From contig NZ_SPHO01000005.1 in NCBI RefSeq assembly GCF_005845215.1, positions 124,001-188,000 on the forward strand: a stretch of 64,000 bases of DNA, written 5' to 3'. The notes under the pieces are model-generated. The model was given only the letters and a program-made list of their open reading frames with translations, searched no databases and was not told the origin of the DNA. The first letter of the stretch is position 1, and each line of letters opens with the position of its first letter. A program made the translations under genes and the position numbers. Positions 24,135 to 33,377 of the stretch are shown in pieces. Source of the stretch: Clostridium sp. 1001271st1 H5. GTDB lineage: Bacteria > Bacillota > Clostridia > Lachnospirales > Lachnospiraceae.

Positions 24135-25229
24135 ATGGACTACATCTGTTCAAAATGCGGAAAAAAGGAAACGGTAAATACCAGAAAACCGGCCTGCGGA
24201 TGCGGAGGGCTGTGGAAACTGGACTATAAGGCGCCGGTGTTCAGGCAGGAGCTGATAGACCGGGACACCTGGGGAATATTCCGATACCGTGCATTCATGC
24301 CGCTGTCAGATGAGAGCTGGAAGGAGATTACCCTTGGAGAAGGCATGACTCCGGTTATCCGGTTCTCTGAGGATGTTCTGCTTAAGATGGATTATTTCAT
24401 GCCCACCCTATCCTTTAAGGACAGGGGAGCAGCGGTCCTGGCGGCCCACTGTAAATCCATAGGTGTGGATTTTGTGGTACAGGACAGCAGCGGCAATGCG
24501 GGAAACAGTGTGGCGGCCTACTGTGCAAAGGCAGGCATCGGATGCGAGATATTTGTGCCTGAAGGCACATCGCCCAAGAAGATTGACATGATAAAATCCC
24601 ATGGTGCAATGGTCCATATTGTTCCGGGTACAAGGGACCGCTGCGCGGATGTGTGCCGGGCCAAAGTGAGGGAAGAGGGGAAATATTATGCCAATCATGT
24701 GTACAACCCATTTTTCTATGAAGGCACAAAAACTTATATTTATGAGGTTTACGAGCAGCTTCACCGGATACCGGAGCATCTCTTTGTCCCTCTGGGAAAC
24801 GGCACCTTATTCATTGGGGTGGTCAAGGCGCTGGAGGAGTTCCTGGAAGGGGGAATCATTGACAGAATGCCCCGGATTGTGGCTGTGCAGAGTGAGAACT
24901 GCGCGCCGTTTATAAAGTCGGTTGAGACCAGAAGCAAGGAAGTGCAGCAGGTGGATGTGAAGCCCACGCTGGCAGAGGGAATTGCCATCGGCGTCCCCAT
25001 GAGGGGTGAGGAAATCCTGGAATCCATTTACAAATATGATATCCCGGTGGTTGCCGCGCCAGAGAACCGGATTCTGGAAGCAAGGTCAGTTCTGGCGGCC
25101 AGGGGCATTTACTGTGAACATACAACAGCCGCTTCCTATGCAGCGTATTGCAGATACTGTGAGTTATACGGGCCGGCAAAGGACTCGCTTATATCCATGT
25201 GCGGGGCAGGGCTTAAATCCGACCATTGA
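24135..25229 (+). CDS. Threonine synthase-like PLP-dependent enzyme with N-terminal zinc ribbon
   Basis: 364 aa. An N-terminal zinc ribbon is formed by C5, C8, C21 and C23. The PLP-binding Lys95 lies in TLSFKDRG, followed by the SSGNAGNSVAAY phosphate-cradle motif and a late CGAG segment (MCGAGLK). This is the fold-type II architecture of threonine synthase-like enzymes. True threonine synthases are longer (over 400 aa) and normally sit with thr genes. This one sits with a YheO/DauR-type regulator, so a catabolic beta- or gamma-elimination on a hydroxy- or amino-substituted amino acid is equally possible. Confidence 0.75.
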   Translation: MDYICSKCGKKETVNTRKPACGCGGLWKLDYKAPVFRQELIDRDTWGIFRYRAFMPLSDESWKEITLGEGMTPVIRFSEDVLLKMDYFMPTLSFKDRGAAVLAAHCKSIGVDFVVQDSSGNAGNSVAAYCAKAGIGCEIFVPEGTSPKKIDMIKSHGAMVHIVPGTRDRCADVCRAKVREEGKYYANHVYNPFFYEGTKTYIYEVYEQLHRIPEHLFVPLGNGTLFIGVVKALEEFLEGGIIDRMPRIVAVQSENCAPFIKSVETRSKEVQQVDVKPTLAEGIAIGVPMRGEEILESIYKYDIPVVAAPENRILEARSVLAARGIYCEHTTAASYAAYCRYCELYGPAKDSLISMCGAGLKSDH

Positions 25230-25274
25230 TGAATCCGGTTTGGACAAGTGCATACAACGGCGGAAGGAGGAGCG

Positions 25275-25904
25275 ATGAATTCTATATTGAAAACATATTT
25301 TCCTGTTGCTGATATGATAGCAGGAACCTTTGGAAACAGCTGCGAGGTAGTGGTCCATGATTTGTCCAAGCCTGAAAGCTCGGTTGTCCACGTTGCCAAT
25401 GGCAGCGTGACCGGAAGGCAGGTGGGCCAATCGTTTGACCATCTGGTGCGGCAGGTGCTTCTGAATAAAAATTTTAAGGATGACAAGGTAACCAACTATC
25501 TGTTTGAATCCTCTGACGGCAAGAAGGTAAAGTCATCCTCAGCCCTGATACGGGATGAGGCCGGGGAGGTAATCGGCATGCTGTGCATTAACTGCGACCT
25601 TACGGCCTGTCAGGTGATGCAGGCCCAGCTCCAATCCTTTTTATGCACAGGACAGGCAGAACCTGAGGCTGAGAAGGATGTGGACCAGGACGTGATGGCT
25701 GTGATTGATGAGCTGATACTAAAAATCATCGGGACAGCCGATGTGAAGAACATGACCCGGAAAAAGAGCGTGGAGATTGTCCGGTTTATGGATGAAAAGG
25801 GAATCTTCCTTGTTAAGGGGGCTATTGATAAGGTGGCTGCCCTTATGGGAGTGTCCAGGGTGACCATATACAGTTATCTGGATGAGGCAAAGGGAAGACG
25901 CTGA
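25275..25904 (+). CDS. YheO/DauR-type transcriptional regulator (PAS-like domain plus HTH)
   Basis: 209 aa from the ATG at 25275, preceded by AAGGAGGA; the in-frame ATG at 25248 has no ribosome site. The N-terminal ~115 residues are a YheO-like PAS domain (opening SCEVVVHDLSKPESSVVHVANGS, later EVIGMLCINCDLT). The C-terminus (VDKVAALMGVSRVTIYSYLDE pattern) is the DauR/YheO helix-turn-helix. Relatives control amino-acid catabolic genes such as D-arginine dehydrogenase. It lies 45 bases after the PLP enzyme and probably regulates it. Confidence 0.82.
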   Translation: MNSILKTYFPVADMIAGTFGNSCEVVVHDLSKPESSVVHVANGSVTGRQVGQSFDHLVRQVLLNKNFKDDKVTNYLFESSDGKKVKSSSALIRDEAGEVIGMLCINCDLTACQVMQAQLQSFLCTGQAEPEAEKDVDQDVMAVIDELILKIIGTADVKNMTRKKSVEIVRFMDEKGIFLVKGAIDKVAALMGVSRVTIYSYLDEAKGRR

Positions 25905-25980
25905 TTGTGCAGGCAGGGGAATTGTACATTTTGCACAAAAATATGGCTTGTTTTTTTACACAATAATGTTCGAAAAGGAC

Positions 25981-26009
25981 TTGTTAATCAGACACAGCTG
26001 TAATATAAT
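25981..26009 (+). promoter_or_regulatory. Sigma-A promoter of the GntR gene
   Basis: TTGTTA (25981-25986), 17 bases, TATAAT (26004-26009). Confidence 0.8.
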
Positions 26010-26022
26010 CTAAATATGCAAG

Positions 26023-26032
26023 TGATATATCA
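26023..26032. promoter_or_regulatory. GntR operator at its own promoter
   Basis: The perfect palindrome TGATATATCA lies about 14 bases downstream of the -10 box. The same 10 bases form the core of the palindrome in front of the dehydratase operon (26715-26732), indicating autoregulation. Confidence 0.65.
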
Positions 26033-26050
26033 CAGACAAGGATGGAATTT

Positions 26051-26686
26051 ATGGGATTAGGAAAGACGGATATAGCATATGAGTATTTAAAGAACAAAAT
26101 CGTTACATGGGAAATTCCGCCCATGTCTGATATATCTGAGGAACAGCTGCAAAAGGAGCTGGATATAAGCAGAACCCCAATCAGGGAAGCCATCCTGAGG
26201 CTTGAAAAGGATGGGTTTGTGTATCTCTATCCCCGTAAAGGAACCATTGTGGCGGAAGTCAGCCGTGATTTGGTGGAGGAAATTTACCAGGTGCGGCTGC
26301 TGCTGGAGCCATTCATTGCCGAGGAGGCAAGCCACAGTGTCAGCAGGTCATGGTTAAAGGATTTGCGGGAGCGTCTGGCGAACCCGCCGGAGAGCCTGAC
26401 GGACAGGGAGTTAAGGGTGTATTACATCAATCTGGACCTGGAACTTCATTCCACCCTTCTGGCAAACTGCAGGAACCGTTTTATCCAGAATGAGATGAGG
26501 AACGTATACAATCATAACCAGAGAATCCGCTGGAAAGCCTCCAATCCCAGGTCAGGTTATGATAATTCCGTTCAGGAGCATATTGAAATCATTGATGCGC
26601 TGCTGAGCGGGGACCCGGATGCGATTCGGGAGGCAACCACACGCCATATTACTGAATCCAAGAAAATTACTTACGGAGCCATGTGA
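26051..26686 (+). CDS. GntR family transcriptional regulator, FadR/FCD subfamily
   Basis: 211 aa from the ATG at 26051, for which AAGGATGG is well spaced; the in-frame ATG three codons upstream is too close to that site. Residues ~5-70 form the GntR winged helix (LDISRTPIREAILRLEKDG); the C-terminal FCD domain (LLLEPFIAEEAS..., later EHIEIIDALLSGD) usually binds a metal and a carboxylate ligand. It controls the sugar-acid operon directly downstream, supported by shared TGATATATCA operators. A uronate, aldonate or keto-acid inducer is expected. Confidence 0.9.
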   Translation: MGLGKTDIAYEYLKNKIVTWEIPPMSDISEEQLQKELDISRTPIREAILRLEKDGFVYLYPRKGTIVAEVSRDLVEEIYQVRLLLEPFIAEEASHSVSRSWLKDLRERLANPPESLTDRELRVYYINLDLELHSTLLANCRNRFIQNEMRNVYNHNQRIRWKASNPRSGYDNSVQEHIEIIDALLSGDPDAIREATTRHITESKKITYGAM

Positions 26687-26714
26687 GGCCGGCATGGCTC
26701 CGTAGTAAAAAAAA

Positions 26715-26732
26715 CATCTGATATATCAGATG
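26715..26732. promoter_or_regulatory. GntR operator of the dehydratase/TRAP operon
   Basis: CATCTGATATATCAGATG is a perfect 18-bp palindrome, 36 bases before the dehydratase start codon. Its core TGATATATCA recurs at the regulator's own promoter. Confidence 0.7.
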
Positions 26733-26768
26733 CATATAAAAAATATATAACAAGAAAAGGAGCAGATT

Positions 26769-27857
26769 ATGAAGAACACAATAAAGGATGTAAGGTTTTT
26801 TAGGGCAGTTTCCAAGATAAGCAAACCCATTGCAGACTCCACCCATACTATCAGCAAAATCGCCTTCTATGTAGTGGAAGTTACCACGGAGTCAGGGGTA
26901 AAGGGTCAGGGGTACCTGCTGTCCTTCCACTATTCACCCAATGCAATTGAGGGCGCCCTGAAGGATATGTGTGAATTTGTCAGGTCCAATTGCTATCAGG
27001 TCTATGAGACGGTTAAGGTAAAGAAGGATTGGGACAGGGAGGCGGAATATTTCGGCAATACGGGACTGAATACATGCGCCGTAGCGGCCCTCAACATTGC
27101 CATGTGGGATGCCTGGGGACATACCTGCGGCATGCCGGTATGGAAAATGCTGGGTGTGAACCAGACCAGGATTCCGGTGTACGGAAGCGGCGGATGGATT
27201 TCCTATACGGATGAGGAATTGCTGGAGGAGGTACTGGACTATAAGGCCAGGGGATTTACTGCGGTTAAGATAAAGGTGGGACATCCGGAGGGCATTGAAC
27301 GCGACATGCACCGTTTGTCTATCTGCCGGGAGCGTCTGGGAAACAGTGTGAAAATCATGATGGATGCCAACCAGGGCATGGATGTGGTGGATGCGCTGAA
27401 GCTTTCCGAACAGGCCAAGGTCATTGGACTTCAGTGGTTTGAGGAGCCGGTACCCCATACTGATTTTGCCGGTTATGAGCTGCTGAGGAATAAATGCGGC
27501 ATTGCCCTGGCCATGGGAGAGCGTGAATATGACTGCGAGGCCCTTAAAAATCTGATTTCCAGAAATGCGCTGGACCTTTGGCAGCCGGATATTGTCCGTC
27601 TGGGAGGTGTGGAGAGCTGGAGGGATTCCGCAGCATTGGCAGAGGCGTACCATCTCCCTGTACTGCCCCATTATTATAAGGATTATGACGTTCCCCTTCT
27701 CTGTACCATCAAGACGCCATACGGGGCTGAATCCTTTGACTGGATTGACGGTATCATTGACAATACCATGAAGATTGAGAATGGCTTTGCGTACCCGAGG
27801 GAGGGCGCCGGATGGGGCTTTGCATTTAAGGAAGAGGCCCTGGAGGAGGTAAAATAA
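26769..27857 (+). CDS. Enolase-superfamily sugar-acid dehydratase (mandelate racemase subgroup)
   Basis: 362 aa. The mandelate-racemase-subgroup active site is complete: K167-x-K169 (VKIKVG), Mg ligands D199 (MMDANQ), E225 (WFEEP) and E251 (MGERE), the D274 of the Asp-His dyad (QPDIVRLGG) and H301 (LPHYYKDYD). Such enzymes abstract the proton alpha to a carboxylate; many dehydrate aldonic acids to 2-keto-3-deoxy acids. With two dehydrogenases, a TRAP importer and an epimerase downstream, dehydration of a hexonate or uronate is most likely. The exact sugar acid cannot be told from sequence. Confidence 0.85.
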   Translation: MKNTIKDVRFFRAVSKISKPIADSTHTISKIAFYVVEVTTESGVKGQGYLLSFHYSPNAIEGALKDMCEFVRSNCYQVYETVKVKKDWDREAEYFGNTGLNTCAVAALNIAMWDAWGHTCGMPVWKMLGVNQTRIPVYGSGGWISYTDEELLEEVLDYKARGFTAVKIKVGHPEGIERDMHRLSICRERLGNSVKIMMDANQGMDVVDALKLSEQAKVIGLQWFEEPVPHTDFAGYELLRNKCGIALAMGEREYDCEALKNLISRNALDLWQPDIVRLGGVESWRDSAALAEAYHLPVLPHYYKDYDVPLLCTIKTPYGAESFDWIDGIIDNTMKIENGFAYPREGAGWGFAFKEEALEEVK

Positions 27858-28874
27858 ATGAAGGCGATTTATGTGTCGGAACCTGGTAAAATGGAGATAG
27901 TTGACAAAGAAATGCCGCAGATTACAGGCACCACACAGGTTCTGGTGAGAATCACGGCAGCCGGAATCTGCGGGAGCGACATACATATCCTGCACGGCAC
28001 CCATGCATATGCCACCTATCCCCGTGTCATCGGGCATGAGGGATGCGGCGTCGTGGAGGCGGCGGGAGCGGATGTGACTGATTTGAAGGCAGGGGACCCG
28101 GTTGTCATTGAACCCATCCATGGGTGTGATACCTGTTATGCCTGCCGTCACGGACACTATAACTGCTGCCCGGATATTGTGGTGGCAGGTGTCCATGTGG
28201 ACGGGGTCATGGAAGAATATATGGTGGTGGAGCGGAAACAGCTGCATCCCTATGACCCTGTACTGACACCTGTACAGGCAGCCACAGCCGAACCATACAC
28301 CATTGGGGCTCAAGCCAATGCCCAGGCGGGAACCATGGCCGGCGACCTGGTCCTTATCCATGGGGCTGGTCCCATTGGCATGATTATCTGCGATATTGCG
28401 GAAAGCCTTGGCGCCACTGTCATTGTCAGCGAGGTGAACCAGTCCAGGCTGGACCTGGCCGGTAAGTTCGGGGCAGCCTATACCATTAATCCGGGCAGGC
28501 AGGATTTAAGGAAGTCCATTATGGATATCACGAAAGGGGAAGGTGTGAACGTGGTGTTTGAGACCAGCGGTATCCCGGCTCTTACCAGCCTTTCCGTGGA
28601 GCTTCTGAGTCCCCACGGCCGCCTGGTGCCCCTTACATTTGCCCCGGAACCCATCCCCATCAATTTCCGTCTGGTCAATAAGAACGAGCTGGTCATTGCC
28701 GGCACACGGAACCAGAACAGCAAATTTAAAGAGGTGGTGGACAGCCTTCCCGGGCGCAGGAACAGAATCAATCAGTTAGTGACCCATGTATTCACGGCGG
28801 ATGAGGTACAGAAGGCATTTGAGACAGCCATGGATAAGAACAGCGGGGCATGCAAAGTAGTAATTACATTTTAG
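27858..28874 (+). CDS. Zn-dependent medium-chain alcohol dehydrogenase
   Basis: 338 aa starting immediately after the dehydratase stop codon. Catalytic Zn site: C38 in GICGSDIHI, the GHEGCGVV motif (H60/E61), and the structural Zn lobe with four Cys (GCDTCYACRHGHYNCCPD). The NAD-binding motif is GAGPIGM near residue 168. It resembles sorbitol / L-threonine / L-idonate 5-dehydrogenase-type enzymes and is analogous to RspB, which accompanies the enolase-superfamily RspA. It probably oxidises a hydroxyl of the imported sugar acid or reduces a keto acid. Confidence 0.87.
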   Translation: MKAIYVSEPGKMEIVDKEMPQITGTTQVLVRITAAGICGSDIHILHGTHAYATYPRVIGHEGCGVVEAAGADVTDLKAGDPVVIEPIHGCDTCYACRHGHYNCCPDIVVAGVHVDGVMEEYMVVERKQLHPYDPVLTPVQAATAEPYTIGAQANAQAGTMAGDLVLIHGAGPIGMIICDIAESLGATVIVSEVNQSRLDLAGKFGAAYTINPGRQDLRKSIMDITKGEGVNVVFETSGIPALTSLSVELLSPHGRLVPLTFAPEPIPINFRLVNKNELVIAGTRNQNSKFKEVVDSLPGRRNRINQLVTHVFTADEVQKAFETAMDKNSGACKVVITF

Positions 28875-28887
28875 GAGGTAAATATAA

Positions 28888-29664
28888 ATGACATCACGGG
28901 AATATGTTGCAGGTCTGTTTGACCTGACAGGGCATGTGGGTATTATCACAGGAGCCAGCAGGGGGCTGGGCCTGGGACAGGCAAAGGTGCTGACAGATGC
29001 AGGGGCAACGGTTTACAATTTAGACCTTGCGCCCCATTCAGACGAGGAGGCCATCCGGAAAGGGCATATGACGGATATTGTCTGCGACGTGACAGAATAT
29101 GAACAGGTACAGAAAGCAGTGGAAGAAATCGCGGCAAAGGAAGGACATCTGGATTTCCTGATTAACAATGCAGGCATAACCTTCAAATGCAGGGCAGAAG
29201 AATTTCCGGAGGAACGCCTGGACAAAATCATGGAAATCAACCTGAAGACGCCTCTTATGATAGCGAAAATCTGTTATCCGTACCTGAAGGAATCAGAATA
29301 CATCGGGCGGATTGTTTCAATTTCATCCATGGCAGCCTACATGGGCTTTACAGGCGTGCTGCCCTATGATATGACAAAGGCGGGGATTCTGGGACTGACC
29401 AGGGGACTGGCTGAGGAATGGAAGAATGACAACATCCTGGTGAACAGTGTTGCTCCCGGCTGGTTCCTGACCAAGCTGAACGAGGATATGTTTGAACAGA
29501 ACCCGGACCGAAAGGCAGCTGCCTTAAGCAAGCCCATGCTGCCAAGGTTCGGCAGGCCGGTGGAAATCGGATACATGATGCTGTTTCTTTTATCCGGCGC
29601 ATCTACGTATCTGACAGGACATGATTTTACGGTTGACGGAGGAGCTACTTCTCACGGATTCTAA
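28888..29664 (+). CDS. Short-chain dehydrogenase/reductase (gluconate 5-dehydrogenase-like)
   Basis: 258 aa, typical classical SDR. The cofactor motif GASRGLGLGQA lies near residue 23, NNAG near residue 93, the catalytic Ser in SISSM, and YxxxK in LPYDMTKAG. The Asp after the second strand (LDLAP) suggests NAD(H) preference. The C-terminal GHDFTVDGG is standard. In sugar-acid cassettes such enzymes interconvert gluconate and 5-ketogluconate or reduce fructuronate-like keto acids. It lies 13 bases after the alcohol dehydrogenase. Confidence 0.87.
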   Translation: MTSREYVAGLFDLTGHVGIITGASRGLGLGQAKVLTDAGATVYNLDLAPHSDEEAIRKGHMTDIVCDVTEYEQVQKAVEEIAAKEGHLDFLINNAGITFKCRAEEFPEERLDKIMEINLKTPLMIAKICYPYLKESEYIGRIVSISSMAAYMGFTGVLPYDMTKAGILGLTRGLAEEWKNDNILVNSVAPGWFLTKLNEDMFEQNPDRKAAALSKPMLPRFGRPVEIGYMMLFLLSGASTYLTGHDFTVDGGATSHGF

Positions 29665-29681
29665 AAGGGAGAGGAAATTTT

Positions 29682-30710
29682 ATGAGGGCAAAAATTTGTT
29701 TATTGACAGCTGTATTAGGGGCCGTGCTGCTGTCAGCCGGCTGCGGGGGGAAAAGCGACAGCACAGGCGGGGTAATCCGCATAAGCATAGGGCAGAGCAA
29801 TAATCCGGGTGAACCGTTTGCAGAGGCCGCTGATTATTGGGCTGAGATTCTGGAAGAGGAGAGCGGGGGAACCATGGTCATGACGCATTATCCCTCCGAC
29901 CAGCTGGGGTCTAAGACCGACCTGTTCGACCAGATGATTGCAGGGGATGCTGTGATTGCCCCGGGAAGCGCGCCTTTTTTCTCGGATTTGGGGATAGCGG
30001 ACTTTGGCATTGTCCAGGCCCCCTATCTGTGCGCGTCCTGGGATGAGATGGAACATCTGATGGACAGCAGCTGGTATCTGAATCTGGAAAAGCAGCTGGA
30101 GGAAAAGGGGTATAAGGTTATAGCCAGGAACTGGAAGTACGGGACAAGGCATACCTTGACAAAACATCCGGTACAGCATCCGGGGGACTTAAAGGGCATG
30201 AAGATACGCGTACCCGACAGTGTGCCTTATGTTAAAACATTTGAGGCAATCGGGGCCAATCCAACGCCTTTATCCATGAACGAGGTCTATCCGGCCCTGC
30301 AGCAGGGAACCATTGACGGACTAGAGAACCCACTGCCCACTATTGTCAACGGAGGGTGGCAGGAAGTGGCCAAGTATGTCTTACTGGACGGCCATATCCT
30401 GGATATGACATCCATGGTGTGCGGTCTTGATTTCTGGAACAGCCTGACGCCGGAGCAGCAGGATATTCTTCAAAGGACGGCTGAGAAGGCAGGGGAGTAT
30501 CAGAACCAGCTGATGGTGAAGGCGGAAGAGGACGCGCGTCTGAGACTGGAACAAGCAGGCGTGCAGTTTTCAGAGGCGGATGTGGATGAATTCAGGAAGG
30601 CGGCAGAGGTATATTATACCTATGACGAGTTTAAGAACTGGACCCCCGGGCTTTATGACACGGTAAAGGCGATTCTGGCAGAGGAGGAGGAAGATGACAG
30701 TGTGGAATAA
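29682..30710 (+). CDS. TRAP transporter substrate-binding protein (DctP family), lipoprotein
   Basis: 342 aa. The signal peptide ends at the lipobox SAGC (Cys21), so the protein is membrane-anchored as expected in a Gram-positive-type cell. DctP features include the GQSNNPGEPFAEAADYWAE opening, the central MKIRVPDS strand carrying the carboxylate-binding Arg, and the NEVYPALQQGTIDGLENP segment. TRAP binding proteins of this type bind C4 to C6 acids such as uronates and aldonates. Its last 17 bases overlap the small TRAP subunit gene. Confidence 0.92.
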   Translation: MRAKICLLTAVLGAVLLSAGCGGKSDSTGGVIRISIGQSNNPGEPFAEAADYWAEILEEESGGTMVMTHYPSDQLGSKTDLFDQMIAGDAVIAPGSAPFFSDLGIADFGIVQAPYLCASWDEMEHLMDSSWYLNLEKQLEEKGYKVIARNWKYGTRHTLTKHPVQHPGDLKGMKIRVPDSVPYVKTFEAIGANPTPLSMNEVYPALQQGTIDGLENPLPTIVNGGWQEVAKYVLLDGHILDMTSMVCGLDFWNSLTPEQQDILQRTAEKAGEYQNQLMVKAEEDARLRLEQAGVQFSEADVDEFRKAAEVYYTYDEFKNWTPGLYDTVKAILAEEEEDDSVE

Positions 30711-31179
30711 AATTAAGAACATTGATTTTGTGGTTTCCGGCGTCTGCCTGGCAGGACTTGTGCTTCTGACTGTCATGGGCGTTGTCATGCGCTACGTTGC
30801 CCACAATCCATTTACCTGGCTGGAGGAAGTACAGAAAGCCCTCATAACCTGGATTGCCTTTTATGCGGGCAGCGCCGCGTTCAGGACGTCGGGCCATGTT
30901 GCCATAGAGATATTAGTGGATGCAATGCCGGAACCGGCGCAGAAAGCCGTTGGATACCTGATTCATGCAGTGGTTGTGGGAACCCTTCTGTTTCTGGCTT
31001 ACAATGGGCTGTCTCTGGCCATGCTCCATGCAGGTGTGGAAAAGACCACCAACATACTGAAGATTCCCTATTGGTTCATTGATTCGGCAGTACCCATTGG
31101 CTGTCTGCTGATGTGTGTGAATTATGTGGTGACAGCTGTCTTTGGCACGGAGGATGAGGAGGTGATTTCCTATGAGTAG
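30694..31179 (+). CDS. TRAP transporter small permease (DctQ family)
   Basis: 161 aa with four predicted membrane helices and the conserved FTWLEEVQKALITWIAF-type segment of DctQ proteins. It overlaps both neighbours (17 bases upstream, 8 downstream), giving translational coupling of the three TRAP subunits. Confidence 0.9.
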   Translation: MTVWNKIKNIDFVVSGVCLAGLVLLTVMGVVMRYVAHNPFTWLEEVQKALITWIAFYAGSAAFRTSGHVAIEILVDAMPEPAQKAVGYLIHAVVVGTLLFLAYNGLSLAMLHAGVEKTTNILKIPYWFIDSAVPIGCLLMCVNYVVTAVFGTEDEEVISYE

Positions 31180-32467
31180 CCAGCTTATTGTGATTGCTCT
31201 GGTCATTACATTGGCCTGTCTGTTTTTAAAAGTACCTGTATTTATATCCATTATTGCAGGCGCCGGCGTGTACTTTTTTGCGGAACCGGCAGTATCCACT
31301 CATCTGATTGTCCAGAGAACCCTGTCGGGTATGCAGAGCGTGCCGCTTTTAGCCGTACCGTTCTTTGTTTACTCTGGAGTACTGATGAACTACGCAGGCG
31401 TGACCCAGCGCATCATGGATTTTTGTAATGTGCTTACCGCTGACATGTGGGGAGGACTGGCCCAGGTCAATATTCTTTTGTCCACTCTGATGGGCGGTCT
31501 GTCCGGGTCCAGCCTTGCAGATGCAGCCATGGAAGCCAAGATGCTGGTGCCGGAAATGCGCCAGAAGGGAATGAGCAATGAGTTCTCATCTGTGGTCACC
31601 GCCTTCTCATCATCCATCACTCCCTTGATTCCGCCAGGCATCGGTATGATTTTATACGGTTCCATAGGAAACGTATCAATCGGACAGCTGTTTATGTCCG
31701 GTCTGGTGGTGGGGATTGTTCTGTGCGCTGCCATGATGCTGTTGACAGCGGTTATTGCAAAGAAGCGGGGCTATAAGCCAGAGGCATCCTATAAAAAGGG
31801 CGGAAGGAGCCAGGCATTGGGGGCCAGTCTTAAGAGAGCAGTCCTGCCCCTCTGTCTTCCTGTCATCATCATCGGAGGTATCAGGCTGGGAATATTCACG
31901 CCCACAGAGGCAGGGGCTGTTGCGGTTGTTTACTCCATTATCCTGGGCTTTATCTATGGGAAACTGAACAGGCGCAACATGGTGGTGGCCCTGAAGGAGA
32001 CACTGGTGACAACCGGCTCCGTTATGCTGATTGTAGGAGCGGCCTCTGCCCTGGCATGGATTCTCACAAAAGAACAGATTCCCCAGGCACTGACAAGCGC
32101 CATGGTTAACACCATTGGGAACAAGTATATTTTCCTGATTGCCGTAAATGTGTTCCTTCTGATTGTGGGAATGTTCATTGAGGGAAATGCAGCTACCATC
32201 GTATTGGTGCCCCTGCTGATTCCCATTGCAAGGGCATATGGAATCAATGATATCCAGTTTGCATTTGTATTTATTTTCAACATGGCCATAGGCGCTATCT
32301 CACCGCCCATGGGAACCATTATGTTTGTGACCTGCGGCGTTACGAAATGCAAGATTAAGGATTTCCTGAAGGAGTCCATACCTTATTTTGCATTGATGCT
32401 GGCAGTTCTGTTGCTGATTACTTATGTTCCGGCCACCACAACGGCCATTATAGATTTATTTTATTAG
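31172..32467 (+). CDS. TRAP transporter large permease (DctM family)
   Basis: 431 aa, the usual length. About 11-12 membrane helices; conserved DctM segments include GGLSGSSLADAAM, ITPLIPPGIGMILYG, FTPTEAGAVAVVYS and the late NMAIGAISPPMGTIMFV. It is the ion-coupled translocation subunit working with the preceding DctQ and DctP. Confidence 0.93.
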   Translation: MSSQLIVIALVITLACLFLKVPVFISIIAGAGVYFFAEPAVSTHLIVQRTLSGMQSVPLLAVPFFVYSGVLMNYAGVTQRIMDFCNVLTADMWGGLAQVNILLSTLMGGLSGSSLADAAMEAKMLVPEMRQKGMSNEFSSVVTAFSSSITPLIPPGIGMILYGSIGNVSIGQLFMSGLVVGIVLCAAMMLLTAVIAKKRGYKPEASYKKGGRSQALGASLKRAVLPLCLPVIIIGGIRLGIFTPTEAGAVAVVYSIILGFIYGKLNRRNMVVALKETLVTTGSVMLIVGAASALAWILTKEQIPQALTSAMVNTIGNKYIFLIAVNVFLLIVGMFIEGNAATIVLVPLLIPIARAYGINDIQFAFVFIFNMAIGAISPPMGTIMFVTCGVTKCKIKDFLKESIPYFALMLAVLLLITYVPATTTAIIDLFY

Positions 32468-32479
32468 GAGGATACCTGA

Positions 32480-33295
32480 ATGAAATTCAGCGGTACGGTT
32501 ACATTACAATACGACACACCTTTTTCACCCTTTAAAGTCACGGAATATGAGTCAGCTTTGGACTGGCTGAAGGAAAGCGGTTTTGACGGCGCAGAGGTCT
32601 GTATATCCAATTACAACGGGATTGATGTGCATAAAGTAAAGTCGGATTTAGATAAAAGGGGACTGGGGTGTTCCACCATATCCACGGGACAGGCAAGAGG
32701 CCTTGAGAATATTTCGCTTCTTCATCAGGGAGAGGCCCTGAGGACTGCCCAGGAAAGAATGAAACAGCATGTGGATGCGGCTTCTGTACTGGGCTGCAAA
32801 GTCACCCTGGGACTTCTCAGGGGACTTGGCACAAGGGGAAATGAACAGGAGGAAAAGGAAATTCTGGCAAGGAATCTCCAGCCGGTTCTCCAATACGCAG
32901 AGGACAAGAAGGTCACCATTATGCTGGAGGCAATCAACCGGTATGAGACAGCGCTCTTTAACAGTGCACAGGAGACAGTGGATTTCATAGGAAAACAGTT
33001 GGGAAATCCGGACTGCATGGGGATACTTTGGGATATTTTCCATGCAAATATAGAGGATGCCCGGTTTGAAGAGGCAGTGGACTGCATGGGAAAACGGCTG
33101 AGACATGTACATATGGCGGACTCCAACCGGATGTTCCCGGGATACGGGCATACGGATTTTGAGAAGATTGTAAAGAAATTAAAAAAAGCCGGATTTTCCG
33201 ATTACATGTCCTATGAATGCCTTAACCTTCCTTCCGTGGAGCTGGTAAGGCAGGAATCCGGAGCGTTTGTGAGGAAACTTCGTGGTATGGCATGA
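32480..33295 (+). CDS. Sugar phosphate isomerase/epimerase-like TIM-barrel protein
   Basis: 271 aa of the xylose-isomerase-like / AP-endonuclease-2 TIM-barrel family. Candidate metal and catalytic residues are in MLEAINRYETA (Glu), LWDIFHANIED (Asp/His), HVHMADSNRMFPGYG (His/Asp) and YMSYECLN (Glu), the usual layout of tagatose-3-epimerase, hydroxypyruvate isomerase and 5-keto-L-gluconate epimerase relatives. As the last gene of the sugar-acid operon it most likely epimerises or isomerises a keto-sugar-acid intermediate. Confidence 0.8.
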   Translation: MKFSGTVTLQYDTPFSPFKVTEYESALDWLKESGFDGAEVCISNYNGIDVHKVKSDLDKRGLGCSTISTGQARGLENISLLHQGEALRTAQERMKQHVDAASVLGCKVTLGLLRGLGTRGNEQEEKEILARNLQPVLQYAEDKKVTIMLEAINRYETALFNSAQETVDFIGKQLGNPDCMGILWDIFHANIEDARFEEAVDCMGKRLRHVHMADSNRMFPGYGHTDFEKIVKKLKKAGFSDYMSYECLNLPSVELVRQESGAFVRKLRGMA

Positions 33296-33377
33296 TGTCA
33301 GGAAGGAGATTGAGGCCGAAACAAGCGCAGCAAACAATACATCCAGAAAATAACAGCTGTCCGGTCATTGTCTGAGA

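Noticed and set aside
26934..28361. 475-codon minus-strand open frame opposite the dehydratase and alcohol dehydrogenase
   Set aside because: Antisense shadow of two genes with complete active sites; no recognisable protein features.
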